DNA from: Pseudomonas taiwanensis
GTDB taxonomy: Bacteria > Pseudomonadota > Gammaproteobacteria > Pseudomonadales > Pseudomonadaceae
Reading direction: 5' to 3'
Length of the DNA stretch: 64,000 nt
Assembly: GCF_013393345.1 (NCBI RefSeq)
Contig: NZ_QJRF01000067.1
Span: 62,001 to 126,000 of the forward strand
A program made the position numbers and the translations under genes. Shown piece after piece: positions 8,890 to 20,442 of this stretch. Under the pieces are notes generated by a model. That model did no database searches. It worked only from the letters and a program-made list of their open reading frames with translations, and was not told where the DNA came from. Numbering within the stretch: position 1 is the first letter of the stretch; every line of letters starts with the position of its first letter.

Positions 8890-10188
8890 CTCACGCAATT
8901 GCTTGAGCAGATCCAGGTTGGGATAGCCGTCCGCCGGCCATCCCAGGCGTTGCTGGTAACCACGGATTGCCTTGCGGGTATTGGCGCCGATGATGCCATC
9001 CGCCGCGCCGGGGTTGTAGCCGGCACCCGCCAGGGACTCCTGCAACTCCACCCGCTCGGTGCGGCTCAGCGGACGCTCGTCGCGCGGCCAACTGCCGGTG
9101 AGTTGTCCACCGCCATCGAAGCGCTCGCCCAGCAGGCTGACCGCCAGGGCGTAGGACGAGGAGTTGTTGTACTTGAGGATGGCGCGGAAGTTGTCCAGCA
9201 CGAGGAAAGCCGGACCACGATGGCCGGCCGGGAGCAGCAGGGAGGCGCTGTTGTTGCCGAGACTCGCGCCTTGCGGGCCGACTTGTACGCCCATCGCCTG
9301 CCATTGCGCCACCGACTTACGGATGTCGCCGTCCGCGTGGGCGTAGTCGAAGCCCTGTGGCAACTGCACCTGCAGTGCAGCGGGTTGGCCCTTGCGCCAG
9401 CCCGAGGCCTGCAGATAGTGGGCGGCGGAGGCCAGGGCATCGGCTGAGGAGTTCCAGATGTCGCGGCGACCATCGCCATCGAAGTCCACGGCATGGCTGT
9501 TGTAGGTGGTCGGGATGAACTGGGTCTGTCCCATGGCGCCCGCCCAGGACCCGAGCATGCTGTCGGGCTGGATGTCGCCATGCTGGAGGATCTGCAAGGC
9601 AGCCAGGAGCTGCGCGTGGGCGAACTCGGGGCGACGGCCTTCGTAGGCCAGGGTCGCCAGGGAACGGATCACCGACTTGTCGCCCATGAACTGGCCGAAG
9701 CTGCTCTCCATGCCCCAGATGGCCACCAGCGGCTCGCGGTCCACACCGAAGCGTTGCTCGATGGCATCCAGCGTCGCGGCGTTCTCCGTTATCAGCGCCT
9801 GACCCTTGCGTACGCGATAGGGAGAGATGGCGCCTTCCAGGTACTCCCACACCGGCCGGGTGAATTCGGGCTGGCTGCGGTCTGCGGTGATCACGCTCGG
9901 ATCGGGGGTGATGCCAGCGAAGGCTCGGTCGAAGAGACTGGCGTCTATGCCTTGGGCCAGGGCTTCGCGGCGGAAACCATCGCGCCACGCACTGAAGCTG
10001 ATGGCGGGCATCTGTACCGGAGTGTCCGCGGGCGTTGCGGCGGGTTTACTGGCGGGCTGGGTCGCCTGAGGCAGGGGAGCAGTAGCGGATTTCTGGGCCG
10101 GGGCATCGGCGCAGGAGCTGAGCAGGGTGAGGGCAGAGGCCACGGCCAGGCTGCGGAACATCAGGCCGGGGGCGGGGGCATCGAACAT
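8881..10188 (-). CDS. MltB-type lytic murein transglycosylase lipoprotein with peptidoglycan-binding domain
   Basis: A second MltB-family transglycosylase. It has a lipoprotein signal (LTLLSSC lipobox), a Pro/Ala/Thr-rich linker, and an SLT_2 domain with a likely catalytic glutamate in WGMESSFGQFMG and the GAMGQTQFIPTTY motif. A C-terminal PG_binding_1 repeat follows (YNPGAADGIIGANTRKAI...). I give the start as ATG 10188 (about 435 residues). ATG 10161 would give a cleaner signal peptide, and the TTG at 10215 is less likely. It corresponds to the PAO1 gene near PA3992 and is separate from the elongasome operon. Confidence 0.88.
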   Translation of the reverse strand: MFDAPAPGLMFRSLAVASALTLLSSCADAPAQKSATAPLPQATQPASKPAATPADTPVQMPAISFSAWRDGFRREALAQGIDASLFDRAFAGITPDPSVITADRSQPEFTRPVWEYLEGAISPYRVRKGQALITENAATLDAIEQRFGVDREPLVAIWGMESSFGQFMGDKSVIRSLATLAYEGRRPEFAHAQLLAALQILQHGDIQPDSMLGSWAGAMGQTQFIPTTYNSHAVDFDGDGRRDIWNSSADALASAAHYLQASGWRKGQPAALQVQLPQGFDYAHADGDIRKSVAQWQAMGVQVGPQGASLGNNSASLLLPAGHRGPAFLVLDNFRAILKYNNSSSYALAVSLLGERFDGGGQLTGSWPRDERPLSRTERVELQESLAGAGYNPGAADGIIGANTRKAIRGYQQRLGWPADGYPNLDLLKQLREGR

Positions 10189-10243
10189 ACGCGAGTCTCG
10201 AGGCAGACGAATCAAGTCGCGACCTTAACATGTCCGAGCCATT

Positions 10244-10402
10244 TCAGACCGCTATAAGCGACGAAGCCTCCCAATCGTGGGAGGCTTCGCGGCGGTAACT
10301 TCCTTTGCCCTTCATGGGTTTTTCCTGGCGGCAGCGGAAGAGGGGTTGGGCTACCAGGGTTTTGGCGCGGTTGGGTGCGCCTGGCTTGCGTTTCTTGGCC
10401 AT
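10244..10402 (-). CDS. arfA: Alternative ribosome-rescue factor A (ArfA)
   Basis: A 52-residue basic protein that recruits RF2 to ribosomes stalled on non-stop mRNA when trans-translation fails. The ArfA core is recognisable: PLFRCRQEKPMKGKGSYRR. The start is ATG 10402 (MAKKRKPG...), chosen because a strong GAGGATC ribosome site lies 5-11 bases upstream; the frame is open for 15 further codons. The last 15 codons contain a strong hairpin (see the separate entry), as expected for a gene whose own mRNA is made non-stop so that tmRNA normally destroys the product. Confidence 0.9.
   Translation of the reverse strand: MAKKRKPGAPNRAKTLVAQPLFRCRQEKPMKGKGSYRREASHDWEASSLIAV
10262..10289 (-). promoter_or_regulatory. 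Hairpin inside the arfA coding end (non-stop mRNA signal)
   Basis: A perfect 11-bp inverted repeat (CGAAGCCTCCC / GGGAGGCTTCG) with a 6-base loop lies wholly inside the arfA reading frame, over codons for EASHDWEAS. No U-tract follows on the minus strand. In E. coli arfA a comparable hairpin is cut by RNase III, producing a non-stop message. The same logic is inferred here from position and structure. Confidence 0.75.
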
Positions 10403-10472
10403 GGTCGATCCTCGATGGGGCCCGCCTCGGTGCGGGCGGCGCATCATCGGGCGCTGATCAGAAAATGTCCAG

Positions 10473-11510
10473 TCATTCCGCCGACAGCGGCAGGCGCTGG
10501 CCGGCCAGCAGCAGGGCTAGACGAGCGAGTCCGTTCCAGGGATCGCCAGGGGCCTGGCCCTTGATCTGCGCGTCGATCCGCTGGGCATCCTGCAGCAACA
10601 GGTTCCAGCGCGACGCCGGGTGACGTTGCAGGGCCCGGGTGACCAGTGGGCGACGCTTGTCCCAGACGGGCGGACGGGCTGCCGCAAAGGCTTTCTCCAG
10701 CGGCACACCCTGGCTGTATTGCTGGGCCAGTCCACCCAGCAGGCGCAGCTCCCGGGCCAGCGCCCAGAGGATCACGGGAGGCTCCACCCCTTCGCCGCGC
10801 AGGCCTTCCAGCGTCCGCAGGGTGTGGGCGGGCTCGCCATTGAGGGCAGCGTCGATCAGGCCGAAGACATCGAAACGGGCGCTGTCGGCGACTGCGGCCT
10901 GTACGGTGGCGGCATCCACCTGGCCGCCCTCCGCGAGCAGTTTGAGCTTCTCGATTTCCTGGGCGGCAGCCAGCAGGTTGCCTTCGACCCGGGCAGCGAT
11001 CAGGTCGACCGCTTCCTGGCTGGCGGCGAGGCCGGCCTGGGACAGGCGTTGGCGTATCCACTGCGGCAGGTTGTGGGCCTCGATGGGCCAGATCTGGATG
11101 AACTGGGCGTCGGCGCCGTCGATCAGGGCCTTGGCCCATTTGGTCTTCTGGGTGCTGCCGTCGAGCTTGGGCAGGCTGAGCAGCAGCACGGTGTCTTCCG
11201 GCGGGCGGGAAAGGTATTCCAGCAACGCAGCTGCGCCCTTGTCTCCTGGCTTGCCCGAGGGCAGTCGCACTTCCAGCAGACGTTTCTCGGCGAACAACGA
11301 CAGACTGGCGCCGGCTTCCAGCAGCAAGCCCCAATCGAAGTTGGCCTCGGCGTTGAATACCTGGCGCTCGCTGAAGTCCCGTGCACGAACGCTGGCGCGG
11401 ATCGCGTCGCAGGCCTCCTGGCAGAGCAGCGGCTCATCGCCGCTGACGACGTACACAGGCGCCAGTTGGCCCTGCAGGTGTTTGCCCAGTTGTGCGGGAT
11501 TGAGTTTCAT
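10473..11510 (-). CDS. holA: DNA polymerase III delta subunit HolA
   Basis: Delta is the clamp-loader subunit that pries open the beta sliding clamp. The 345-residue product starts MKLNPAQLGKHLQGQLAPVYVVSGDEPLLCQEA, the standard HolA opening. It continues with the degenerate AAA+-like domain and the C-terminal helical collar. Like other delta subunits it lacks a functional Walker A. It lies 40 bases downstream of lptE in the conserved leuS-lptE-holA order and is followed by arfA in the same direction. Confidence 0.96.
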   Translation of the reverse strand: MKLNPAQLGKHLQGQLAPVYVVSGDEPLLCQEACDAIRASVRARDFSERQVFNAEANFDWGLLLEAGASLSLFAEKRLLEVRLPSGKPGDKGAAALLEYLSRPPEDTVLLLSLPKLDGSTQKTKWAKALIDGADAQFIQIWPIEAHNLPQWIRQRLSQAGLAASQEAVDLIAARVEGNLLAAAQEIEKLKLLAEGGQVDAATVQAAVADSARFDVFGLIDAALNGEPAHTLRTLEGLRGEGVEPPVILWALARELRLLGGLAQQYSQGVPLEKAFAAARPPVWDKRRPLVTRALQRHPASRWNLLLQDAQRIDAQIKGQAPGDPWNGLARLALLLAGQRLPLSAE

Positions 11511-11523
11511 AGGCGCAAATGAC

Positions 11524-11548
11524 AGGGGCCGCTGTGGCGGCCCCTTTT
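11524..11548 (+). terminator. Hairpin with T-tract between lptE and holA, oriented against the genes
   Basis: A perfect 9-bp inverted repeat (AGGGGCCGC / GCGGCCCCT) with a 4-base loop is followed by TTTT on the plus strand. Both flanking genes are on the minus strand, where no U-tract follows. It would stop antisense transcription, or act only as a structured spacer for the sense message. Confidence 0.4.
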
Positions 11549-11550
11549 AC

Positions 11551-12159
11551 TCACTGGATGGGCAATTGCAGCGGAGACTGCTGCGGCTGCTGGGCCTTCT
11601 CGGCCTGGCGTGCGGCTTCCAGGGCTTCGGCTTCAGCCTTGGCCTTGGCTTCTGCAGTCTGCTGCAGTTGGTCGAGCTGGGCCGGGGTGATGAGCTGCAG
11701 GCGCATGAGCATCTGCTGAACCATTTCCTGGCGCATTTCCTGACGCAGCTGGGCCGCTTCCTGGTCGGAGCCGATCAGGTTGTTGCTGTCGAAGACGTAG
11801 TACTTCTGCACGGTCAGCTTGTCGTTCATCAGCAGCAGGCCGTTGTTGCCGCGGATCTCGTACTGCAGGGTCTTGGTCAGCTCGTATTCCGCGCTGCGTG
11901 CGCCGGAGGTGTAGGAAGCAGTGCGCTGGCTCTCGTCTTCGCGGGCCAGTACCAAGGTGTAAGGAGCGCCGGCATGGACGTTCACCCCGTTGCTTTCCAG
12001 CGCCTCGCGCATTTCCTTGATGGTCTGGCCGTACTGGTTGCGAGCGGTTACGTCCAATTCATCCAGGGCGAACTGGGCGTCACCGGTGCCGCGCAGTTGA
12101 AAGCCGCACGCACTCAGCAGCACGGTAAGGCCCAGGACCAGCAGATTCCGTTTCTTCAT
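11551..12159 (-). CDS. lptE: LPS-assembly lipoprotein LptE
   Basis: Outer-membrane lipoprotein (formerly RlpB) that plugs the LptD barrel and helps insert lipopolysaccharide. It has 202 residues with a lipoprotein signal ending in [11 protein letters not shown]; the GFQLRG motif just after the lipidated cysteine is characteristic. The last 60 residues are unusually rich in Gln, Ala and Glu and look like a helical or coiled tail of the kind seen in Pseudomonas homologues. It sits between leuS and holA, a gene order shared across gammaproteobacteria. Confidence 0.95.
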   Translation of the reverse strand: MKKRNLLVLGLTVLLSACGFQLRGTGDAQFALDELDVTARNQYGQTIKEMREALESNGVNVHAGAPYTLVLAREDESQRTASYTSGARSAEYELTKTLQYEIRGNNGLLLMNDKLTVQKYYVFDSNNLIGSDQEAAQLRQEMRQEMVQQMLMRLQLITPAQLDQLQQTAEAKAKAEAEALEAARQAEKAQQPQQSPLQLPIQ

Positions 12160-12219
12160 TTCTTGCTTTCCCCTTGCGAGCAGTCCGGCGCCACTCCCGG
12201 AGGAGGGCGCCGGCTTCGA

Positions 12220-15535
<3,316 letters not shown>

Positions 15536-15540
15536 TCTCC

Positions 15541-15559
15541 GGGCACCCTGGAGGTGCCC
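15541..15559 (+). promoter_or_regulatory. Hairpin holding the ribosome-binding site of the YdcF-like gene
   Basis: GGGCACC and GGTGCCC form a perfect 7-bp stem with a 5-base loop immediately before the ATG at 15560. The GGAGG Shine-Dalgarno sequence spans the loop and the right arm. The stop codon of the upstream gene (15535) is five bases before the stem, so ribosomes finishing that gene would melt it. Confidence 0.5.
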
Positions 15560-16321
15560 ATGCCAATTCGTTACATCATTAAGCAATTCCTGCTGCCGCC
15601 TGGCGGCCTACTCCTGTTGCTTCTGCTGGCCTGGTGGCTGCGCCGGCGCATGCCGCGCCTGTCGCTGGCCTGCTTCGTCATGGGGCTTGGCGGGCTCTGG
15701 TTGATGAGTCTGCCGATCGTGGTCGAGTGGTCCGCCAGGGCGCTCGAGCGCGATGCGCCACTGCCTGAGTCGGAATGGACGCAGTTGGCCGGGCGGGTGG
15801 ATGCGATCGTCGTGCTGGGAGGCGGGCGTCAGATTTCCGACCCTGCCTGGGGTAGCGATCAGCCGTCGGCCATGGCCCTGGAGCGTGTGCGTTTCGCGGC
15901 ACGTCTGGCTCGTACCAGCGGCCTGCCACTGTTGACCAGCGGTGGCCTGCACTTTGGCGCGCCACCCAGCGAGGCGCGGATCATGGCCGATACCCTCAAG
16001 CGCGACTATGGCCTGGAGGTGCGTTGGCAAGAGGGGGAGAGCCGTACCACCTGGGAGAACGCCACCTATAGCGCGAAAATGCTCCAGCCCGAGGGAATTC
16101 GGCGGGTCCTCCTGGTCACCCAGGCTGCGCATATGCCACGGGCGCGTTGGTGTTTCGAGCGTGCAGGCTTCGAGGTGGTGGCAGCCCCCATGGGCTACCT
16201 GGGTGTGCCCAATGGCTGGCCTTTGGGTGGCTGGCTGCCGGAGAGCAAGGCCGTGGCGCAGAACGGAATGCTGTTGAACGAGGCCATTGGACTGCTGGCC
16301 TATCCCTTGGCCTACGACTGA
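15560..16321 (+). CDS. YdcF/ElyC/SanA-family membrane protein (DUF218)
   Basis: A 253-residue inner-membrane protein with two N-terminal membrane helices (about residues 5-30 and 35-55) and a DUF218 domain facing the periplasm. Conserved DUF218 elements are visible: VDAIVVLGGG, PLLTSGG, ESRTTWENA and VLLVTQAAHMPRA. Relatives such as E. coli ElyC and SanA affect envelope and peptidoglycan integrity; the enzymatic reaction is unknown. The ATG at 15560 is preferred over GTG 15554 because of spacing from GGAGG. It is probably co-transcribed with the zinc-ribbon gene. Confidence 0.85.
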   Translation: MPIRYIIKQFLLPPGGLLLLLLLAWWLRRRMPRLSLACFVMGLGGLWLMSLPIVVEWSARALERDAPLPESEWTQLAGRVDAIVVLGGGRQISDPAWGSDQPSAMALERVRFAARLARTSGLPLLTSGGLHFGAPPSEARIMADTLKRDYGLEVRWQEGESRTTWENATYSAKMLQPEGIRRVLLVTQAAHMPRARWCFERAGFEVVAAPMGYLGVPNGWPLGGWLPESKAVAQNGMLLNEAIGLLAYPLAYD

Positions 16322-16327
16322 GTTCTT

Positions 16328-16375
16328 CCTGTAGGAGCGAGCTTGCTCGTTCGCGAGCAAGCTCGCTCCTACAGG
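16328..16375. repeat. REP-type inverted repeat (family A, compact form)
   Basis: Two perfect 22-base arms containing GTAGGAGCGAGCTTGCTCG face each other across a TTCG loop, between the convergent YdcF-like and lnt genes. The same arm recurs at 46033, 57493 and 60113. It belongs to the Pseudomonas intergenic REP-element type. The 22-bp stem with a 4-base loop would also act as a strong RNA hairpin for both transcripts. Confidence 0.85.
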
Positions 16376-16378
16376 GGT

Positions 16379-17899
16379 TTACACCGTCTTGGCGATTCGG
16401 CTGGCCATCAGCGCCCAGGCGAAGAGCAGGCCACAGAGAATCACCAGCGGCCAGGCGCGCCACTGCAGATAGGGCGTCAGGCCCTGCATGGGCAGGACTT
16501 CACCGTAGAGCACGCCTTGCTGGAATTGCGGGATGCCTTCGGTGACCTGGCCGAAGGGGTCGATCAGCACGGTCACGCCGTTGTTGGTCGCGCGGATCAT
16601 CCAGCGGCCGGCTTCCAGGGCACGCATCTGCGCCATCTGCAGGTGTTGCAGCGGGCCGATGGAGGTGCCGAACCAGGTGTCGTTGCTGACGGTCAGCAGG
16701 ATGTCGCTCTGTGCGGCCAGATCGGCGGCGAACTCGGGATAGACCACTTCGTAGCAGATATACGGGGCGATTCGGTATCCCTTGGCCATCAGCGGACCCT
16801 GATCGGAGTCACCGCGGGCGAAGTCGGACATCGGCAGGTCGAAGAAGGCGATCAGCCCGCGCAGAACCTCCTGCAGTGGCACGTATTCGCCGAAGGGCAC
16901 CAGCTTCTGCTTGAGGTAGGTGCCCTCACCCTGGCCGACCACGGTGATCCCGTTGTAGTAGCGCTTCTCGCCGCGTTCGTTGTTCTGGCGGATCGGGACG
17001 CCGGTGATCAGCGCGGACTGCCGATCGTTGGCGAAACGGTTCATCACGCCGAGGTAGCCGTCGACGAATTCCTTGAGCACCGGTACCGCGGTTTCCGGCC
17101 AGATGATCAGGTCGGCCTTCTGCGAGCTGAAGGTCATGTCGCGATAAAGCGCGAGCTGGGCGTTCAGCTGCTCCGGGTCCCACTTCAGGTTCTGCTCGAT
17201 GTTGCCCTGCATGGCCGCGATCTTCAGCGGCGCGCCAGCGGGCTGGGTCCAGGCATGGCCCTTGAGCGCCAGACCGACGGCCCAGGGGGCGATCAGCAGG
17301 GCGATACCGGCCCCCAGAAATGCAGGACGGCTGCGCAGGCGAGCCAGGTTCACCAGCAGGGCTGCGGTCAGCGCCAGGGCGAAGGACACCAGCCAGACAC
17401 CGCCGACCGGCGCCAGGCCCGACAGCGGGCCGTCCAGCTGGCTGTAGCCCGCGTAGAGCCAAGGGAAGCCGGTGAGGAACCAGCCACGAAAGGCTTCCTG
17501 GACCAGCCACAGCGCGGCGAAGGCCAGGGTATCGGCCAGGGCCGCCTCGCTGCGGCGCAGCCAGCGCGCCCAGATTGCCGCGGGCAGGGCGAAGAACAGT
17601 GCCACGCCAGCACTGAAGCCGACGGTGAGGAACGCGGCCAGTGGCACGGACGCCGCGCCGTAGTCGTGGATGCTGACGTAGATCCAGCCGGTGCCGGTCA
17701 GGAACAGGCCGAGGCCGTACCACCAGCCGCGCCAGAACGCGGCCTTGGGCGTCAGGTCGCGCAGGCCCAGATAGAAGAGGGCGAGCGACAGTAGTTCCAG
17801 AGGCCAGAAATCGAAGGGGGCGAAAGCCAGGGGCGTAAGGGCGCCAGCGGCGAGTGCCAGCAAGTTGCCCGGCCAGCCGGGGCGGGTGATCCAGTTCAT
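16379..17899 (-). CDS. lnt: Apolipoprotein N-acyltransferase Lnt
   Basis: Adds the third (N-linked) acyl chain to the lipidated cysteine of lipoproteins at the periplasmic face of the inner membrane. It has 506 residues, with about seven to eight N-terminal membrane helices and a nitrilase-fold domain from about residue 220. The catalytic triad is visible as E269 (IIWPETAVP), K332 (QKLVPFGEY) and C382 (ICYEVVYPE). It follows corC on the minus strand as in PAO1 (PA3984). RlpA, LptE and the MltB-type protein encoded in this window would be its clients. Confidence 0.97.
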   Translation of the reverse strand: MNWITRPGWPGNLLALAAGALTPLAFAPFDFWPLELLSLALFYLGLRDLTPKAAFWRGWWYGLGLFLTGTGWIYVSIHDYGAASVPLAAFLTVGFSAGVALFFALPAAIWARWLRRSEAALADTLAFAALWLVQEAFRGWFLTGFPWLYAGYSQLDGPLSGLAPVGGVWLVSFALALTAALLVNLARLRSRPAFLGAGIALLIAPWAVGLALKGHAWTQPAGAPLKIAAMQGNIEQNLKWDPEQLNAQLALYRDMTFSSQKADLIIWPETAVPVLKEFVDGYLGVMNRFANDRQSALITGVPIRQNNERGEKRYYNGITVVGQGEGTYLKQKLVPFGEYVPLQEVLRGLIAFFDLPMSDFARGDSDQGPLMAKGYRIAPYICYEVVYPEFAADLAAQSDILLTVSNDTWFGTSIGPLQHLQMAQMRALEAGRWMIRATNNGVTVLIDPFGQVTEGIPQFQQGVLYGEVLPMQGLTPYLQWRAWPLVILCGLLFAWALMASRIAKTV

Positions 17900-18012
17900 G
17901 CTCGGTCCTTGGGCGGATGGGGAGCTGGAGAGGTGCAGCGCGAGCCTTTAGTTGCCGGCTCGGGGCGCGATTATCCACGGACGCCCCTCCGCTGTGGAGG
18001 GGCGCGCGCGAA

Positions 18013-18852
18013 TCAACGGGACAGCGGGGAGAGGCGCAGCAGATGGATGCGGCGGCTGTCAGCGTTGAGCACGCGGAAGCGGAATTCGCCGATCTCGGTG
18101 GTTTCGTTGCGCTTGGGCAGGTGGCCGAAGGCGCCCATCACCAGGCCGCCGACGGTATCGAAATCGTCCTCGGAGAAGTCGGTCTCGAAGAATTCGTTGA
18201 AGGCATCCACCGGGGTCAGCGCCTTGACGATGAAGTCGCCGCTGGGCAGTGGCTTGATGTAGCTGTCTTCCTCGACATCGTGCTCGTCTTCGATGTCGCC
18301 GACGATCTGCTCCAGCACGTCCTCGATGGTCACCAGGCCCGCCACGCCGCCGTATTCGTCGATGACTACGGCCATGTGGTTGTGATTGGCGCGGAACTCA
18401 CGCAGCAGCACGTTGAGGCGCTTGGATTCGGGCACGAAGGTGGCCGGACGCAGCAGGTCCTTGATGTTGAAGGCCTGGCCGTTGTCCTGGAGGATCAGTG
18501 GCAGCAGGTCCTTGGCCAGGAGGATGCCCATGACGTCATCGAGGCTTTCGCCGATGACCGGGTAGCGGGAGTGGGCGGCGTCGATGATCGCCGGGAGGAA
18601 CTCCTTCGGCGTCTGGTTGGCCTTGATGCTGATCATCTGCGAGCGCGGCACCATGATGTCGCGCACCTGCAGGTCGGCGACCTGAATGGCCCCTTCGACG
18701 ATCGACAGCGCTTCGCTATCGAGCAGCTTGTTCTGGTGGGCCTCGCGCAGCAGCTCGAGGAGCTCCTGGCGGCTTTTCGGTTCATGGGCAAAGGCCTGGG
18801 TCAGCTTTTCCAGCCAGGACCTGTGCCCGTTACTCGATCGATCTTCGCTCAT
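18013..18852 (-). CDS. corC: CorC/YbeX, CBS-domain protein associated with Mg/Co efflux
   Basis: A 279-residue soluble protein with tandem CBS domains starting at VRDIMVPRSQM (about residues 60-185) and a C-terminal CorC_HlyC domain. Members of this family are implicated in magnesium/cobalt homeostasis, and E. coli YbeX also in ribosome metabolism. It lacks the membrane DUF21 domain of larger paralogues. It lies between ybeY and lnt in the conserved ybeZ-ybeY-ybeX-lnt order, transcribed in that direction. Confidence 0.95.
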   Translation of the reverse strand: MSEDRSSNGHRSWLEKLTQAFAHEPKSRQELLELLREAHQNKLLDSEALSIVEGAIQVADLQVRDIMVPRSQMISIKANQTPKEFLPAIIDAAHSRYPVIGESLDDVMGILLAKDLLPLILQDNGQAFNIKDLLRPATFVPESKRLNVLLREFRANHNHMAVVIDEYGGVAGLVTIEDVLEQIVGDIEDEHDVEEDSYIKPLPSGDFIVKALTPVDAFNEFFETDFSEDDFDTVGGLVMGAFGHLPKRNETTEIGEFRFRVLNADSRRIHLLRLSPLSR

Positions 18853-18873
18853 ATGTCCTTTGCTCGGTGCTTC

Positions 18874-19338
18874 TTATTGGTCTTCGTCGTCTATGTAAGG
18901 GTCGGGGTGGCCAAGTTCAGCCAGCAATTCCCGTTCCAATGCTTCCATTTCCTCGGCTTCCTCATCCTCGATGTGGTCGTAGCCGAGCAGGTGCAGGCAA
19001 CCGTGGATGACCAGGTGCGCCCAGTGCGCTTCCAGGGTCTTGCCCTGTTCCGAGGCTTCCCGGGCGACCACCGGCGCGCAGATCACCAGGTCGCCGAGCA
19101 GCGGGATATCCAGCAACTCGTCCGGCACGTCCGCAGGGAAGGAGAGTACGTTGGTAGCGTAGTCCTTGTGGCGCCAGGTGCGATTGAGTTCGCGCCCCTC
19201 GGGCTCGTCCACCAGTCGGATGGTCAGTTCGGAATCGGCGCTGCGCTGGCGCAGGGCCAGTTCGCACCAGCGACGGAAGTCCTCCTCGCTCGGCAGGCCC
19301 TGGGCCTCGCTGGCGAGTTGCAGGTCGAGTTCAAGCAT
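18874..19338 (-). CDS. ybeY: YbeY endoribonuclease / 16S rRNA maturation factor
   Basis: A 154-residue metal-dependent endoribonuclease required for 16S rRNA 3'-end processing and 70S quality control. The zinc-binding signature HxxxHxxxxxH is intact in [15 protein letters not shown]. The N-terminal [28 protein letters not shown] stretch is typical of the family. Its start overlaps the end of ybeZ by 8 bases, so translation is coupled. Confidence 0.96.
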   Translation of the reverse strand: MLELDLQLASEAQGLPSEEDFRRWCELALRQRSADSELTIRLVDEPEGRELNRTWRHKDYATNVLSFPADVPDELLDIPLLGDLVICAPVVAREASEQGKTLEAHWAHLVIHGCLHLLGYDHIEDEEAEEMEALERELLAELGHPDPYIDDEDQ

Positions 19339-20350
19339 TGTCGTCTATAGCGCCCGGGTCGTTGTCGGCAGGCTTGGCCTTGGCGGGTTGCTGACGGCTG
19401 TCGAAGCGGTCGTAGGCTTCCACGATGCGCTGGACCAGCGGATGGCGAACCACGTCCTGGGACTTGAAGTGGGTGAAGCTGATCCCCGGCACGTCACGCA
19501 GCACGTCGATCACGTGGATCAGCCCGGATTTCGTGCCGCGCGGCAGGTCGATCTGGGTGATGTCGCCGGTGATGACCGCTGTGGAACCGAAGCCGATACG
19601 GGTCAGGAACATCTTCATCTGCTCGAGGGTGGTGTTCTGACTCTCGTCGAGAATGATGAAGCTGTTGTTAAGGGTGCGGCCGCGCATGTAGGCCAGCGGT
19701 GCGACCTCGATCACCTGCTTCTCGATCAGCTTGGCGACGTGGTCGAAGCCGAGCATCTCGTAGAGGGCGTCGTAGAGCGGGCGCAGGTAGGGGTCGATTT
19801 TCTGGGACAGGTCGCCGGGGAGGAAGCCGAGCTTCTCGCCCGCCTCGACCGCCGGGCGCACCAGCAGGATGCGGCGGATTTGCTCGCGCTCCAGGGCGTC
19901 CACGGCGCAGGCGACTGCCAGATAGGTCTTGCCGGTGCCGGCCGGGCCGATGCCGAAGTTGATGTCGTGATCGAGGATCGACTTCACGTAGCGCTGCTGG
20001 TTGGCGCCGCGGGGGCGGATATTGCCCTTGCGGGTGCGCAGGCTCACGGCCTCGGTCTTCGGATTGGCCGCTTCTTCCATGCCGGTTTCGCGCAGGAAGA
20101 GATGCACCATGTCGGGCGACAGCTCGATGGCCTCGGTTTCGCGATAGAGGCGGCGCAGGAGGTTTTCCGTTGCACGGGTGAGTTGCGGGTCGCCGACCAG
20201 TTCGAACTGGTTGCCGCGGTTGCGGATTTCGATGGCCATGCGTTGCTCGATCAAGCGCAGGTGCTCGTCGAGTTGGCCGCACAGATTGGCGAAGCGGCGG
20301 GCTTCAAAGGGTTCCAGGGTGAAGCGGTGTAGATCCAGGGAGGCGTTCAA
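19331..20350 (-). CDS. ybeZ: PhoH-like NTPase YbeZ
   Basis: A 339-residue P-loop protein of the PhoH family that partners with YbeY in RNA metabolism. Walker A is [11 protein letters not shown] and Walker B-like residues lie in [12 protein letters not shown]. The start appears to be TTG at 20350 ([19 protein letters not shown]), which matches the usual Pseudomonas N-terminus; no ATG is nearby and a GGGCGA element lies slightly too far upstream, so initiation may be weak. It is the first gene of the ybeZYX-lnt cluster, 93 bases after miaB. Confidence 0.94.
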   Translation of the reverse strand: MNASLDLHRFTLEPFEARRFANLCGQLDEHLRLIEQRMAIEIRNRGNQFELVGDPQLTRATENLLRRLYRETEAIELSPDMVHLFLRETGMEEAANPKTEAVSLRTRKGNIRPRGANQQRYVKSILDHDINFGIGPAGTGKTYLAVACAVDALEREQIRRILLVRPAVEAGEKLGFLPGDLSQKIDPYLRPLYDALYEMLGFDHVAKLIEKQVIEVAPLAYMRGRTLNNSFIILDESQNTTLEQMKMFLTRIGFGSTAVITGDITQIDLPRGTKSGLIHVIDVLRDVPGISFTHFKSQDVVRHPLVQRIVEAYDRFDSRQQPAKAKPADNDPGAIDDNA

Positions 20351-20442
20351 TGTCGTGTGTTCGCCCTTGGGCGGTAGGAATGGGATGTCATGCAGAATAA
20401 CCCCGGTGGCCCGCCTCGAAAAGCGCGGACCCCGAAGGTCGA

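Noticed and set aside
7645-9447. A 600-codon open frame antisense to lipA and the MltB-type gene
   Set aside because: Shadow of well-supported genes, low-complexity Gly/Ala/Arg composition and no ribosome site.
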